A stretch of 64,000 nucleotides of DNA from assembly GCA_029964075.1 (NCBI GenBank), contig CM057140.1, positions 11,178,643 to 11,242,642 of the forward strand. The letters run 5' to 3'. Numbering within the stretch: position 1 is the stretch's first letter; the number at the start of each line of letters is the position of its first letter. The notes beneath the pieces were generated by a model, which saw only the letters and a program-made list of their open reading frames with translations, was not told where the DNA came from and did no database searches. Source of the stretch: Patiria pectinifera. Lineage: Eukaryota > Echinodermata > Asteroidea > Valvatida > Asterinidae. Below, in pieces: positions 35,039 to 47,777 of this stretch. The position numbers and the translations under genes are program-made.

Positions 35039-35155
35039 TGTTGCAGCTGTGAAAACAGCTTCCCATGTGCAACCATAGTGTCCTTTCTCTATGGTGCAAC
35101 ACAGTTGTTTTCAGTTGGGACATATGCAAGTGGGCTTTGTGCATGTCCCAACTTA
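35039..35155 (+). repeat. Two adjacent hairpins
   Basis: The first stem has CAACCATAG facing CTATGGTGCAAC and extends imperfectly through GAAAACAGCT / AGTTGTTTTC. The second is GTTGGGACATATGCA facing TGTGCATGTCCCAAC around a short loop. They lie 100-200 bases after the membrane-protein stop and may be in its 3' UTR. Confidence 0.45.
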
Positions 35156-36182
35156 GTGGTTCGCAACAACTCTGTTCAAAGTGGGAACATGTGTCTTCCC
35201 ACTTCTAACGTGTAATATCCCCGTGGAATACCTCAATTGTTGAGATGTTCCTGGCATCAGAAAATATTAACCAGACGGCATGTGCCCTCATATAGAATCA
35301 TTTGCTTTTCATGTATTTTGTTCGTTTCCAATATCACCACACAAAATCCCAAGAAGAATGTTCAAAACCTATCCTATATTACACTTTTCGAGAAAACCGT
35401 GAAAAACCATGCACAACCTTTTGATCATGAAACACAATTTCCTTACTCTTTATTTCCAAAGGTCAGTCAAAATGACTGATCTTTGGAAATCACCTACATT
35501 TCTTGATTTCTTCCAAATGACAGCAAGCCCGATGGAATAATTTCATGGGGTACCAGTATGATGTTTAATCCGAATAAACTTTTTGATAGTAATTTGCTCG
35601 GTTGCTTTTGGGATAAATGCTAATTGTTTTTGGATGATAGTAATCAGTAGGGCTCGATCCACAGAAATGGGAACATAATCTTCTCGTCTGTGTGCATTTG
35701 CGGTTTAATTTATATGTATGGTTTGTTCCTTTCAGAAACAAAGATCCTGCACTAATTGTCTATATGGCAGTTAACTGATGCTTTGTCAAAACTTAAAAGC
35801 ATATCCAAGGCCCAATTGAAATGAAAACTTTAAAAAAAAAATTGTTGAAAATATGTCTTTGGTACTACAGAGCAAGTAGGCCTAAATGTGTAAAAATCAG
35901 GTAAGCTACATGTATTAGTTTCGTTAATTCTTCTAAATCATGCCTGTAGAAAAATGCTACATAGCTTAAATTCCTGTTGTGAAAATATTAACAATACAAC
36001 TGAAGTTGATTGAACATTGTAAGAGAAGTTGAACTACATTTGTACATACAGCTTCGGAAAAACTGGAATCTTTAGTCTGCTTTGTTATCCATAGAAACAT
36101 CAATGTTATATCCTGTAGCATGTGGATTCAGGTCTGTACAATATGACAAGGTAATCAACAAATGAAATTGTGAACTTTAACA

Positions 36183-36440
36183 TGGGGCGGTGTGGTCCAG
36201 TGGTTACGGTGTTCAACTCACGTGCCGTGGTACGTGGGTTTGAACCCTGATGGGGAACACGGTGCTTGTGCTCTTGGGCAAGACACTTTACTACAATTGC
36301 CTCTCTCCACCCAGGAGTATACATGGGTACCTGTGAAGGTACAGTCCACATTGCGCGGATCTCGAGCTGCTACAGGAAAATGGTCTCATTCCTGATGCAT
36401 GATCAGGGATAATAATTGTAAAGCGCTTTGAAACCTTAGC
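36183..36440 (+). mobile_element. tRNA-derived SINE
   Basis: The head GGTGTGGTCCAGTGGTTACG (A box) and GGGTTTGAACCC (B box) form a polymerase III promoter. The body contains CTTGGGCAAGACACTTTACT and CTCTCTCCACCCAGG, and the tail TGTAAAGCGCTTTGAAACC. This layout is typical of deuterostome SINEs. Confidence 0.65.
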
Positions 36441-37191
36441 ACCACATTATTGTCAGTGCGGTTGCATTTTGAAAGGGTGGTGTACCAGCTTTCCATACAT
36501 GATACCGGGTACCTTATTTGCATCCCTGCAGTAATTGATGACTGACCTCCATTGAGTTCAAAACAGAAGATAGAAAACCATCTTTTGCTGAGGAAGTCTG
36601 ATTGTACGATGGCATGAACTGGCCCTGCAGTCATGGATTCCTGCAGTCATGGATGACTCAGGCATGCAACTTTTCCTCGGATCAGCTGATTTCCTCTTTT
36701 TTGACTTCCCATGTGTGCCATTGAAAATAGAAAAACACTGTACAAAGTCTTGGAAAGATTTGAATTTCCTCTTTTTTTGTGAATTCCCAGTTGCATGCCT
36801 GATGACTGAGCTCCACTGAATTCAAGACAGAAGGTACAAAACCATCTTTTGCCGATTGATGTTATGGTGGCATGATCGAGCCCAGCAATGTGCATGCCTG
36901 TGAACTGTGCGGGTCTCCCCTTCCAACACACAATCCACAGTGCACTGTTTGGGCAGTTCATCTCTGCTCAGAATCTGCCCAACTTTGGCTTAGATGGTTA
37001 TTGCCATCTGTTTTGAAACTAAATGGTATTCAGTCATCCGTGACTGCAGAGTTAATACGCGTATCAATATCCAATAAGATACAACCATGCTGACAGTCAG
37101 TGGACGCGTTCATAAATTTATTTTAGGATTTATTAGCTTGTGCTATTTTATTGGATTGTTTTATTGATACTCTCCGTTGAGCCATGGTTGC

Positions 37192-37596
37192 GTATTATAA
37201 TAATAATAATAATAACTGTATTTATATAGCGCTTTTTGCCAGAGGATACAAAGCGCTGGGGGAGAATGCAACCAAAGCCAGGTAAATGAAGTATATGAAC
37301 ATTATGAGACCCATTATGTAGCACCTTTTTGTTAGGTGCTGCGGCGCATAATTGCTGCCACTGCCAGAAACACCGGGGCAAACCCCTCCTCTTAGCGACA
37401 AGTGTTCCTGGGTTCTTTAACGTGCATTACACAACACACGGGACCTACGGCTTAACGTCCCATCCGAAGGACGAAGCAATAATGGTAAAGTGCCTTGCTC
37501 AAGAGCACAAGCACCATGTTCCCACGGTCAGGATTCGAACCTGTGTACCACAGCACACAAGTCGAACACCGTAACCATTGGACCACAGCGCCCCAT
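37192..37596 (-). mobile_element. tRNA-derived SINE, opposite orientation
   Basis: On the minus strand it starts GGGGCGCTGTGGTCCAATGG with B box GGTTCGAATCC. A body with CCTTCGGATGGGACGTTAAG and GTTAAAGAACCCAGG follows, then a tail with AAAAAGCGCTATATAAATAC and (ATT)n. Head and CTTGTGCTCTTG block are shared with 36183-36440, but the body and tail differ. Confidence 0.7.
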
Positions 37597-37883
37597 ATAC
37601 GGTACATATTGGTACCGTCCATGTCCAAATCAGCACTCATTACAAACAATCTTCTTATTGGGTTCTTCTTGAGGTTGAAGATAAATCTGTTTTCTCTTTT
37701 TTTTTTTTTGGCTCACAGACTATGAAAAGAACAAAGTGTGTCTGTTTCCTGTGAACATGTACCACACCACCTTTTATTAAGACGTACGGAACAAAGATGC
37801 ACAGTTTAACCAGACTATAAATGGGATACAAAGTACAAAGTTTAATGTACATATTAATTCTGATGTACAGCACATGTATACAT

Positions 37884-38402
37884 TTAAAGCCGGAGTCCAT
37901 CATTTGCAGCTATCCAAAAAAGTAACTGGCGTAATTATTGTTCAAAAATATACTGGTTGAAAGATAGTAAGTGGACTAAACTCCCTGTGAAATTATTCTT
38001 TCTGACAAGCTCTCATTTTGAAGAAATCAACAAAAGAAGGCACTTCCAACGGTGCGTCTTAAGAAGCACCGTAGGAAAATTTTAATTAGTAGTTCGTTTT
38101 GTTATTCGGCGCAGAGCGCGCAAGCATTGGCACGACGCACAGGAGCGCGCAGTTGCTATAATTCGTCGGATCAGTGGGCGACATCGCGTATAGCTGCAAT
38201 TCAAAACAATTCAAAACATGATTTAGCAACTTTTGATTTGAAATTGAGATACTAGAATGCTGTTTTTCTCGGAATATACAGCTGAAGCTGAGCTGAAACT
38301 TCATCAGGTTAGGTGTTCATTATCCTTCATTAGATTTTGAACACTTTTGTTGCTTCAAACGAACAAAATGCACAAATTACAAATGATGGACTATGTCTTT
38401 AA
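37884..38402. mobile_element. 519-bp MITE with TTAA ends
   Basis: Left TTAAAGCCGGAGTCCATCAT and right ATGATGGACTATGTCTTTAA are inverted, and both ends carry TTAA, as in piggyBac-type insertion. The centre holds GC-rich GCGCGCAAGCATTGG sequence. No transposase. Confidence 0.6.
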
Positions 38403-38524
38403 ATCAATACTTTACAAAATTAGGCTGTAAGTATGGCATGAACAACAACAAACTGATATTCACTCAGTTCTGTAAGTATTATGCACAGAGGTGTATGATG
38501 TACATGTACATATAAGTACATGTA

Positions 38525-38712
38525 CAGTCGACTCTCGTTAGTACAAACTCTGTTAATACAAAAATTCTGATTATAACAAACATAAAGCCTTGGTCCCAAC
38601 TGTGCATTTATATGCACAATGAATGGGACTGATGTTCCTCTTAATACAAAATTCTGATATAACAAACAATTTGGCTAGGTTCGAACGAGTTTGTTATTTC
38701 GAGACTCGACTG
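38525..38712. mobile_element. 188-bp TA-flanked MITE (pogo/Tigger-like ends)
   Basis: Left CAGTCGACTCTCGTTAGTAC and right GTTATTTCGAGACTCGACTG are inverted and flanked by TA on both sides (38523-38524 and 38713-38714). Internal TAATACAAAATTCTGAT is repeated. CAGTCGA-type ends are typical of Tigger/pogo MITEs. Confidence 0.7.
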
Positions 38713-40270
38713 TACATGTACATGGACTTACTCAATTACAAATATGCTTGTTATATGAGCCACAGAATGCGAAATGCATGCGTAATTTCCCAATGATCGG
38801 GCATAAAATAGTGTAGCAGATTTATGCAGACATGAGAGGCCTAAAGCAGTAAAGCTCAATTAATGTTTGGATTTTTAGGTACTGGAATAAATGTGTAATA
38901 AAACAAAAAGATTGATCACCTTTTGTTTGTGTTTAGTGGGATATTGAACATTCATTTGGTATTGTAACACAATGCATGCACACGACTGAAAAATTAAAAA
39001 CTCTGCAACACAATGCTCTGCCTGTCTAAAAAAGTGCCAGGATAAAAAATTGGTTCTTAAGTCTTCTATACCCAAACTATAAATCTACACTTGTTATCTG
39101 CTGCATACATGTACATGTTAGTCTTAAAATTGCTACAACATATAGGCCTACAATAATTATGTGAGATGTAACTTGTAACATTCTAAAATAAAATTTCAGT
39201 ACATGCATTTTTTCAGTCAAAAGCAAACTCATTTACAGAATACACCACAGTGAAGTAACAATGTGACTGAGTGCACCTAAAGAAATATCAAAAATACACA
39301 TTTTGCTACAACACATAATTATGTGAGATGTAACTTGTAAAATTCTAAAATAAACATTTCAGTCCTCGTGACCTCGTGAGGATTTTTCAAAAACCAGAAG
39401 GCAAATTCTACGGGCATTAATTTCAGTCAAAACCAAAACTCATTTACAGAATAAACCACAGTGTAGTAACAATGTGACTGGGTGCACCAACAAAAATATC
39501 AAAAATACACATACTCATCCGCTGAGTTTAATTCTGCACAAAGAGTTGCCAAGGTAAAGTTGAATTTTAAAGAGATAAAATACTTAAACCAGGTACCCCT
39601 GATTTATATAACATGTACTACAAAAATATCACTTTATAAATTACATGTGTACGTAGTACATACAAATTTGCATCCGAATTGCAATGTACCGGTTCTTGTC
39701 TCCAGCCTGCAGTAACATACATGTATGCAACTACATGTATGGAAGCAGCTGAATTTACCATCACTATTGCCACAGACATGTGTGACCTGTTCTGTCAAAA
39801 TCAGCCTCTTCTGGGCATAAGGTCAGAAATGAGATTTTTGCACATTGTTAAAATATGTTCTTTTTCCTTTTAATAGGTGGTTTAATTTTTGAAACCGGTC
39901 ATTCCTGGGCAGAGTTATGCTATTTTGAAGTTCAATGTGTCGAAAAGTAGAAAACTGAGAAAAAGGCCACGAACATCACAAAACAGTAGGCCCTAATATC
40001 TTTAACTGATATACATGTACCTAAACAAATCATCAAACATACTCTATTTAGAGCTCAAATTAGGGTTTCAAACATTTATAGTATATTTTAGACATGTTCA
40101 GGATTACAAATATGCAAAAATTAGAAAATGGAAAAAAAAAACCCCCACAGCCTTTTTTGGCCCTATCTCAATTTCAACCTCTGCCCAGAAGCGTCTGCTT
40201 TTGACAGAACAGGTCACATGTGTGTGTTACTGCCCGCTTTAACCAATACATGTACCGGTACACCCACGTC

Positions 40271-40472
40271 TGTTTATGGTGTAAATAAAGGATTTTCTAT
40301 TGTTCCTCTTCCCTTTTCCTTTGTTAATACTATTTTGCTTTTATAACTTTTTTTGCAACAGCTCTCATTGGTTTTGTACACGTTTTCTAATCGAGGTCTT
40401 CCTCGATTTGGTTCCTGTCCTCAATTCATCGATGATGTTGCACGTGTGTTTCCTCGATTTACACCATAAACA
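40271..40472. mobile_element. ~200-bp inverted-repeat element, copy 1
   Basis: Ends TGTTTATGGTGTAAAT and ATTTACACCATAAACA are perfect inverted repeats. Inner sequence (TGTTCCTCTTCCCTTTTCCT, CAACAGCTCTCATTGG, CCTCAATTCATCGATGATGT) recurs in the same order at 42080-42252. Confidence 0.7.
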
Positions 40473-41428
40473 AACCCACCCAAACATACATAAGGGCTGT
40501 CCAAAATACACAGAATATTCTATCATCCACTAAATATTCAAAAAGATTTTAAAAAATATGCTCGTGAACACACTACGGTGATGTTATTTTACTCGTGAAG
40601 TTGCGTTTTTATTGTCAGATGCCACATTTTTGGGTTGATGCCTAGGCCCATTTATTGGTCCCATTCTTTCAGCTGGGTAAAATCCCTTGGCAGTTGAACA
40701 GTGCTACTGCAAAACACTCCAGCAGACCACACATGTCCATCGCGACATGCAAATTTAACCAGCGCGCTTTGTATGCAACTTTTGACCAGTGAGGAAGGCA
40801 GCTGCAGCTAGCGTGTGTAAAACTTGATCGGGGAGTTTTCGAATATCCGAATATTCGGTCAAGTGCAGTTTCGAATAATTGAATACTAAATTATTCGAAA
40901 GTGGACAGCCCTAACATACATCCATGTTACATGTACAATGTATTCATACAATTGTACTGCCCTGAGAAAGAATGTCATGACCACATTATTCAAATCTCCA
41001 TGAGAATCATTGAACACATTACATCTGGGATCCCTGAAAATAATGTCGTATCCATTCATCAGAATGTGACCAACTCTACTGAAAAACAGACTTTGGGACG
41101 GTTTAAGGATGGTTTTGAGCAACTTATCCTTTGAGGCTGTTAAGTACCTTAAAGGAAAGCTTTAATCCAGAATATCGTTGAAAATTATTACAACAGAATA
41201 AGCTAAAAACCTGTCAGTTTCCCTTTCTAATGTATAGTTTTAAAAGAGTTCGATTTTAGATGAAAACATATTCTACAACAAAAACAAAATAGGAGTTTCT
41301 GTAAAATTACTTTCGAATGCATAATTTTAGAGAGTTGGATTTTTTTATGTAAAATGTATTCCAGAAAAAGAAATTAAAATAGGAATTTTTGTAATGTAGG
41401 CCTGCTTGTGAAACTCTTTCATAGCGTG

Positions 41429-41817
41429 TCAAAGGCCCGCATCACCTAATATGTTTGGAACTTTGTTCTTCAAAGCCAAGATGTAAGCCGAATCATAATA
41501 CAGGAACACCTTTCCGTCCCGGAGAGTGGCAAGGTTCTTCAAGTAATCACGAAACTCCTTCAAGAGTGGCGGGGGCACACTCTGACGAAAGCGCAGAACG
41601 TTGGAGAGGAAATCCAGTACCAGGGCGCCCTCATCTGACGCGTCGTCAAAGCAGTCGGTGATGTCAAAGTCGCGCTGGTCGTCCGGCTGGTTGCAGACGA
41701 GGTACGGGATGCGTTGCTTCTCATAGTAGGCACAGATATCCCGGGTGCAGAAAAACTGGTTCATGTCATCCTGGGCAAATTGGAAATGCTGCTCTATCTT
41801 GATCATGTCGCAACTAT
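41429..41817 (-). CDS. HNMT-like: HNMT-like A exon 3: C-terminal half
   Basis: Acceptor GGTTTTGCAG; begins DSCDMIKIEQHFQF (the first codon is split with exon 2) and runs to a stop at 41429-41431. Contains CNQPDDQRDFDITDCFDD and DGKVFLYYDSAYILAL, matching the HNMT C-terminal region. Confidence 0.92.
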
Positions 41818-44800
41818 CTGCAAAACCGTGGCAAATAACACAGACATCAAAATTGTAATCACATGGTTTTTCTCGACAAACTAGAGCAAGTTCATTAGCA
41901 AGCTATTGTCTACTATGGTTGAATTAACGTCACACTCGAAGACAATTGTTCTACTAGTCTAGTCGACTATTTGGGAAAGGCCTACCAAGGTTAGTGGCAC
42001 TGCTGATTACCAAAATGTTTAAGGAACGTTTGCCTTGCCCGCTTTGCGGATGATCAACTTGTGAACACACACATACACAAATCGAGGATTTTCTTTTGTT
42101 CCTCTTCCCTTTTCCTTTGTTTATACTCTAACTTTTTCACAACAGCTCTCATTGGTTTTGTACACGTTTTCGAACCGAGGAGTTCTGGATTTGGTTTCTG
42201 TCCTCAATTCATCGATGATGTTGCACGTGTGTCCTCGATTTACACCATAAACACGCACAAGTGTGTATTTGCCTGCAATCGCGGACCCCCTATTTTCCCT
42301 CTTTTGTTTGTACTTCATCTTTTTAGGAAGGCCTCCCATATGTTTTGTACACGATTGTAAACTGGGGACCTTCGGGAATTGGGGACCCTATTGTCCTCTA
42401 TTTTCAACGTCCCCTATTGAATGCAGAAACAAACCCACCACACCCATTCTTGTTCCGTAGTTGTGGGGACATACACTCGTCTGTACGAGGTATTTGTGGG
42501 GACCGAAAACGCTTTGGGGACAGCAGAGAGTCCCCATAACTCTGTCCAAATTTGCCCAGCAATAAAAAACTTCCCCATAACGCGGTGTAGGCCTGTACAC
42601 ACACAATCGTACTTTATATAAAAGGGACAAGACATTGTGTTTCCCTTTGACCCTGTAATAACACACTCCCACAGACTAAGCATGTAAACACACGATCGAC
42701 GACCGTTTTCAACAAAAGATGAACGATCGAGGTCAACAAAGAATATGTTGTTCTCACTTTGTCTGTCGGTCCTCGGGGTGTATGTAGTGCACGCACGCAG
42801 TAGGTTCACACAACCTGCATCGTGTGGACCTGTTCTGTTTTCAGGTTCACGCAAAGATGGCAAGTTTGGCAAACCCTTGGCACTTCATAGTATAGTGGTG
42901 ATGTACAACAGAAAGTCAGGACTGCGAAGTTTCATGTCTTTTTTCCACCGTTTGACTAGAGACGTTCGCACTATGCCATCAGCACACTAACACATCATAT
43001 GTCCCTAATGAAGGACTACTCGACTTCTGGTCAATCGAACTTGCTTCTACTACGACTATGAAAACAACCTGCACAGGACTTACACCTTGCTTACGAACCC
43101 TACATTTTATAGACAGGGTTTGATTACAAGCTTGTAGATTTCGACTGAGACAACCTTGCATACCTGTTTCCATTCCGACGAGTAGCACACCTCCAGGCTC
43201 CAGTCTGCTATACAGATACTCCAACGCGGCATCCATGTCGGGCTCATAGTACAGGCAATAGAGCGCACTAATGAAATGGAACTTAGCATTGTCCCCCGAC
43301 TCCTTGCTGCTCTGTTGGTACTCCCCGAGTGTCTGGAGGCGCCAGTCGTACCGGACCCCGTCTAACGCAGGTGCCTTCTCCTTGATGAGGTTCTTGTAGA
43401 GGTCCACTTGTTTTGAGCTGGGATCGATGACGGTGTTGTGGATGCTCCGATGCTTGTTGAGGATTCGGGACAAGAGTTGATACTCAACCACTCCTGTCGA
43501 AAGTCAGAGAATAATGATCCACCACAACAGAATGTTACAAAAATGCCATTAAAGGGACACTAGGTCCTGGAACAGCCCAATTGGGCTACAAAACGCACTT
43601 TGAACGAGATGATGTCAATCTGAAATAACATTTAAAAGTAGGATATAAACATCCACACAACTATCCTTTCAAAACTTGGCGTTTTTGTGTTATTCCTGTA
43701 TTATGCGTGCGAAAACGAATTTCCCGTTCCACTTTTGCGACCCCATAAATTCGAGCTGTTTGGATGCTAGTTGTGATTTAATTCGTACAATGTTCGCCTT
43801 TTGCGGACGTTGAAGAAACCACTTTTTTTGCATTGGTGATTGGTCACTGCTGTTCCCGAGACACACAACGTGTATAGGCCTACCGTACACTGAGAACGAC
43901 ACAAAAAACGTATTTGTACTTCGTCATGTCCGATGCAAACAACCGGGTTTTTTTTTTTTTCGGGAACAGTAAGACTTAAGGTTGGTTTCCTTTCAACCAG
44001 ATGTTTGAAATAGGCGAAGTAAATAATCCAAAACATGAAATTTTCGGTGATTTCAGGACCTAGTGCCCCTTTAAAAAAATAAATTTGGGGATCTAATCAT
44101 CCTTACTCACAACAGAAGCTGATTTGTGAAAGACACAGATGTACAACATGGTTTAGCCGATGGCATATAATGATACCTTGGGCAGTCGCCATACGGCCCA
44201 TGCTCATCACGGAGCACAGCTAGATCTAGTCCAAAAATTTGGGACTCTCAATACTGTGTATGAGAGTCCCAAAACTTAAGGTATTGAAAACATGCAATGC
44301 AAGAAAATAGACTGGCACCTGAAACAACCAGTCCAACACAGCTTCAGTACTGCATCAATCAACCATGCCAAAAGAATTTAAGAAACATGTGGCATGAAGC
44401 GGGAACTAGTCTCACTTTACCACACATTTCTCAATAGTCAAGCCACCAGACTATTGACACTGAATGAAGCGGTCAGTCTTTTCAAATAGTTGGACCATGG
44501 TTGGACATGAACCAGTCTAGTATTTAGCCCCATTTTGAAATCACTTGACTTCCCTCTCATGTGCAAAATATTGAAGAAAAGTCTCCTTTAAAAATTGAAT
44601 TGAGTCTGCAAACTTGGTTGGTGAAATACTGAGGACATTTTCTTTGCCCCAGTGGAATTTTTGGAGAAATTTGCTGGCTAAATTGTGAGTAAAGTGGGCC
44701 TGATTTAGTTTTGCACGTTTCAGAGCACTCCAGAGCCCTGTCTGAGCTAGATCAAAAGTGTTGATCCATAACTGCATCCTTGGACCACCCCCCCTACTTC

Positions 44801-45117
44801 CAACAAAAAAAATCATTTTTTTGGGTGGGATATCAAAAAGGCTTAAATTGTATAACTGAATACAATAGTTGTGACAACCTGATACAGGAAAATTCAACTT
44901 TACCTTCCCCACTGCCCACGCCAAGATGCCTAAAGGTTTCCCCCTCTGGCAAAGTAACATCAAGCTTGTCTAGCACCTGGGGTGCCAAGTATGTATTGAC
45001 CCACTTCATGTAGTCTGGGAGCCAGGCTACTCTCTTCTCATACTCTTGAGTGCACGAGATGTAGTGGTCAACATCGTTGCAGAGACTCTGAAGCTTATTT
45101 ACGTCAAAATTCTCCAT
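41429..45117 (-). CDS. HNMT-like: Histamine N-methyltransferase-like protein, gene A
   Basis: Three exons on the minus strand, 45117-44904, 43493-43164 and 41817-41429, join in phase 1 at both junctions to give 310 residues (human HNMT 292). It is a class I SAM-dependent methyltransferase. Motif I is HLGVGSGEG, the acidic end of strand 2 is NTVIDPS, followed by DLYKNLIKEKAP, FHFISALYCLYYEPD and LEPGGVLLVGMET, then a C-terminal half with DFDITDCFDDASDEGALVLDF and GKVFLYY. All these match HNMT in order. The expected role is methyl transfer from SAM to a small amine in the cytosol. In a by-eye alignment the human histamine contacts Glu28, Gln143 and Asn283 become Trp, Ser and Tyr, so the substrate may not be histamine. 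ATG at 45117 is chosen because an in-frame TGA lies just upstream. Confidence 0.87.
42080..42252. mobile_element. Inverted-repeat element, copy 2, in intron 2 of gene A
   Basis: Same order of blocks as 40271-40472 (GTTCCTCTTCCCTTTTCCTT, CAACAGCTCTCATTGGTTTT, CCTCGATTTACACCATAAAC). The left end is diverged or truncated. Confidence 0.6.
43164..43493 (-). CDS. HNMT-like: HNMT-like A exon 2: Rossmann core
   Basis: 330 nt, acceptor TTTCGACAG, donor GTATGC. Encodes VVEYQLLSRILNKH through GGVLLVGMET, covering strands 2-5 of the methyltransferase fold. The same size as exon 2 of gene B. Confidence 0.92.
43549..44074. mobile_element. ~526-bp MITE with TTAA ends in intron 1 of gene A
   Basis: Left TTAAAGGGACACTAGGTCCT and right AGGACCTAGTGCCCCTTTAA are inverted, both ending in TTAA. 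The segment AGCCCAATTGGGCTAC and neighbours reappear, inverted, at 50180-50312 as a decayed partial copy. Confidence 0.7.
44904..45117 (-). CDS. HNMT-like: HNMT-like A exon 1: N-terminal helices and SAM motif I
   Basis: Begins MENFDVNKLQSL and ends in motif I (GVGSGEG) at a GTAAAG donor, phase 1. A TTGCAG acceptor just upstream of the ATG suggests a separate 5' UTR exon. Confidence 0.85.
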
Positions 45118-47777
45118 GTTTCACTCCTGCAACGGCCGTATAAACCCTGCATTTGGAAGGCAAAGTTTCATTGACTGTCAAATACAAGTACATACAATAA
45201 GAAGAAGGGGGGGGGGGGGTTCACTGGGATTTAGAACTATGGGAAACCATGCCCCCCCTCCCTTGAATATATTGATTGCATTCATGAGCCATGTTTGAGG
45301 TGCGATTTGTTTTGTTACAAAAGCACACACCTAAACAACGACTACATTGCAAAAATCCTAATTCGAGAATATCCCAAGAAGGCCTAAGTGTTTGGATGAT
45401 TTTACAAATGCAACAATGGCCAAATAGAATTGCTGTACGGGAAATGGAACAAATTATATTGCTTCTTTTGTATTTTCGAAATTCCACAATACTAGTTATT
45501 TTGCAGATCGAAGCAATCAAGCAGTATTTCAAGGTAATAACAATTAATTATATGCAATTGCAACATTTGCAAAAATCAAAAAACAAAACCACCAAATTAT
45601 CAGGATTGTTTTTTAATTCCAGCGCATGATGTACATGTATGAACACAAAACTTAAACAGGTTACTGCAACAGTATTTGCTATACTAACCCCCCAATCCAT
45701 CCATTTCTGAAAATTACAGCAAAAGCAAATGTTGTATTTACTATTTTATAGGCCTACCTACATTGAACTATACATTGAACTATAAAGAACTGGATGGATA
45801 TGGTCTACTGAAAGCCCCCTCCAGAAAAAAAAAGAGGGCCCCGGTGTCATGAGTGCATGTTCCCCCTTGCGCAAAGTTGCAGGTTTTCTCTCTCAAACAA
45901 AATGTCCCATTAATGAAGTTGCCAAAACCATTTTAAATGAAGAAATTACAAAAACAAGATTAATATACCATGGCCCACAGCTCCATTGTTACAAAATTCC
46001 CGGTTAGATCAGACAGACTACTAGGAACTCAACTGATGACTAGGTCAAGATGCATGACGGTTGAAAAACATCCGGAAGTTAGTGTGTACTGTTGTTGGTT
46101 TGGCCCCTAAGCCCTGGCCTTGCCTAGGACTGGGGCTATAAATGAGTATCAATCATGACATTTTTCTAAATCTTACCTGAAGAGAGGCTGTGGAATGTAA
46201 GCGTGGCAACTACAAATGCTTTTATTAAAGCCACGAACAATTACACATTTGTAAAACCAGCTAGCTCAACCAGCACGGGACACCATAAAAATGCAGCATC
46301 TGAGCACTACGCATGCATGCACATGTCGAGCTAGCTGGACCGTGTATCATGCCATGGATGCGATGGAGGTGATATCAATACAATACAGGCCAAGGACACG
46401 ATGGCCGCTGCGCGGCGCTATAGGATATTTGGACCAGGGGGACGTGATGTACATGTACACATATACATGTACATGTACATGACATACAGCCTTACAGGCA
46501 TAGAGCTGTACGACCTTTCTGCGCTTGGTTGGCAAACTGCATTTTTGCCAACCACGGCCTGCAAAACAACGGGAAGGTCCAACAATGCAAAAATGAAGAA
46601 GAGTTATTATTTACAGATCACCAAAATATTATTTGATACTTGAAAATACAATATTTTCAACAAAGCTTCAAAATAATTCCTACACATGCCTTTTTACTAT
46701 GTGTTGATGGCATTATGAGGACTTTTTTGGAAAAATATGTTGCCAACCACGGCTTCAATTTATGCGCTTACGGCAGCCCATACAAACTGGCGCCAATGTT
46801 TACAAACAAAAAAAGGCCTTTAAAAAAAATAGTCGGTCTCTGGTCAGCGCGCTTGTCGATTTTAACCAAGCGCGTCAATCTTTTTTTTTCTTCCAAAAAG
46901 CTCCAACAGCGCCCTCTATTGCCGCACCTCCTCAATTTTTTTTTTACCAAAGGGCACCAAGGAATGGGAAATAAGGCAAATGATCGAGGGCACCAAGGCA
47001 AATTATGCAGGACACGAATGTACATGAGGACACTAAAAAAAGCAAAATAGTACCCCACCTTGTCTGTACAATCGAAGCTTGAAAAGAAAAAAAGCCGCGT
47101 CGCCGTAAATTTAATGAGTTGGGGGGGGGGGGCAAAATGTCCCTGCCCCCCTCTAAAACTGATATATCGAGAATTTGTTGAGAAATACAAGAATTTTTGG
47201 GGGGAAAAATATGTTCTGCCCCCCTCTAGAAAAAATCCTGGCGACGCCCATGGGCGGTGGTATTTGCACTAGCTAAATAAGATAATTATTGCGATTTTAC
47301 CATACACACAAAATATCGTATTGTCTAATTTGCTGTTGGTGACAATACAACCGGTATTTCAGAGACTTGTCCCGCATCTTGTATCATTTAATTTGTTGTC
47401 TCTGCGCTGTGTGACCCGTTGTTTTTCAAATTCGCCCCTTCGTGAAAACGAAGAGCGGCACTTGAGGAAAATTCGCCCACTTGTTAATTAGGTTAATTTG
47501 GATTTTAATTAATTGTTTGATAGTATAGCCTGAAGAGGTTGTATATATTGATAATTTATTCATTTTCACCAAAAAAACCCACCAAATTTCGATGAACGGA
47601 CGATATTTCATAAAAAAAATCGCCCAGATCGTGAAAACGGTGACGAAACCTATGTCTCACCATTCCCGACAAAAGACGGGGAAAAAAATCCCCGGTTTGT
47701 TTTACATCGGACACGACGGAATACACAATAGAGCAAGAGCCAGGGTCATTTATTTTTTTGAAATGACCGAGTGTTAA

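Larger units (their letters stand above)
34952..41428. other. Intergenic region with SINEs and MITEs; no gene recognised
   Basis: Contains paired hairpins (35039-35155), two tRNA-derived SINEs in opposite orientation (36183-36440 and 37192-37596), a TTAA-flanked element (37884-38402), a TA-flanked element (38525-38712), two similar 80-base stretches around 39120-39370 and 39380-39490, and an inverted-repeat element at 40271-40472. Open frames are short and lack domains. Confidence 0.55.

Noticed and set aside
42414-42872. 152-codon open frame on the minus strand
   Set aside because: Lies in an intron of HNMT-like gene A, overlaps repeat-derived sequence and shows no domain or sensible composition.
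46447-46480. CATGTACATGTAC array considered as a regulatory site
   Set aside because: The same palindromic repeat occurs throughout the window, so it is background simple sequence.
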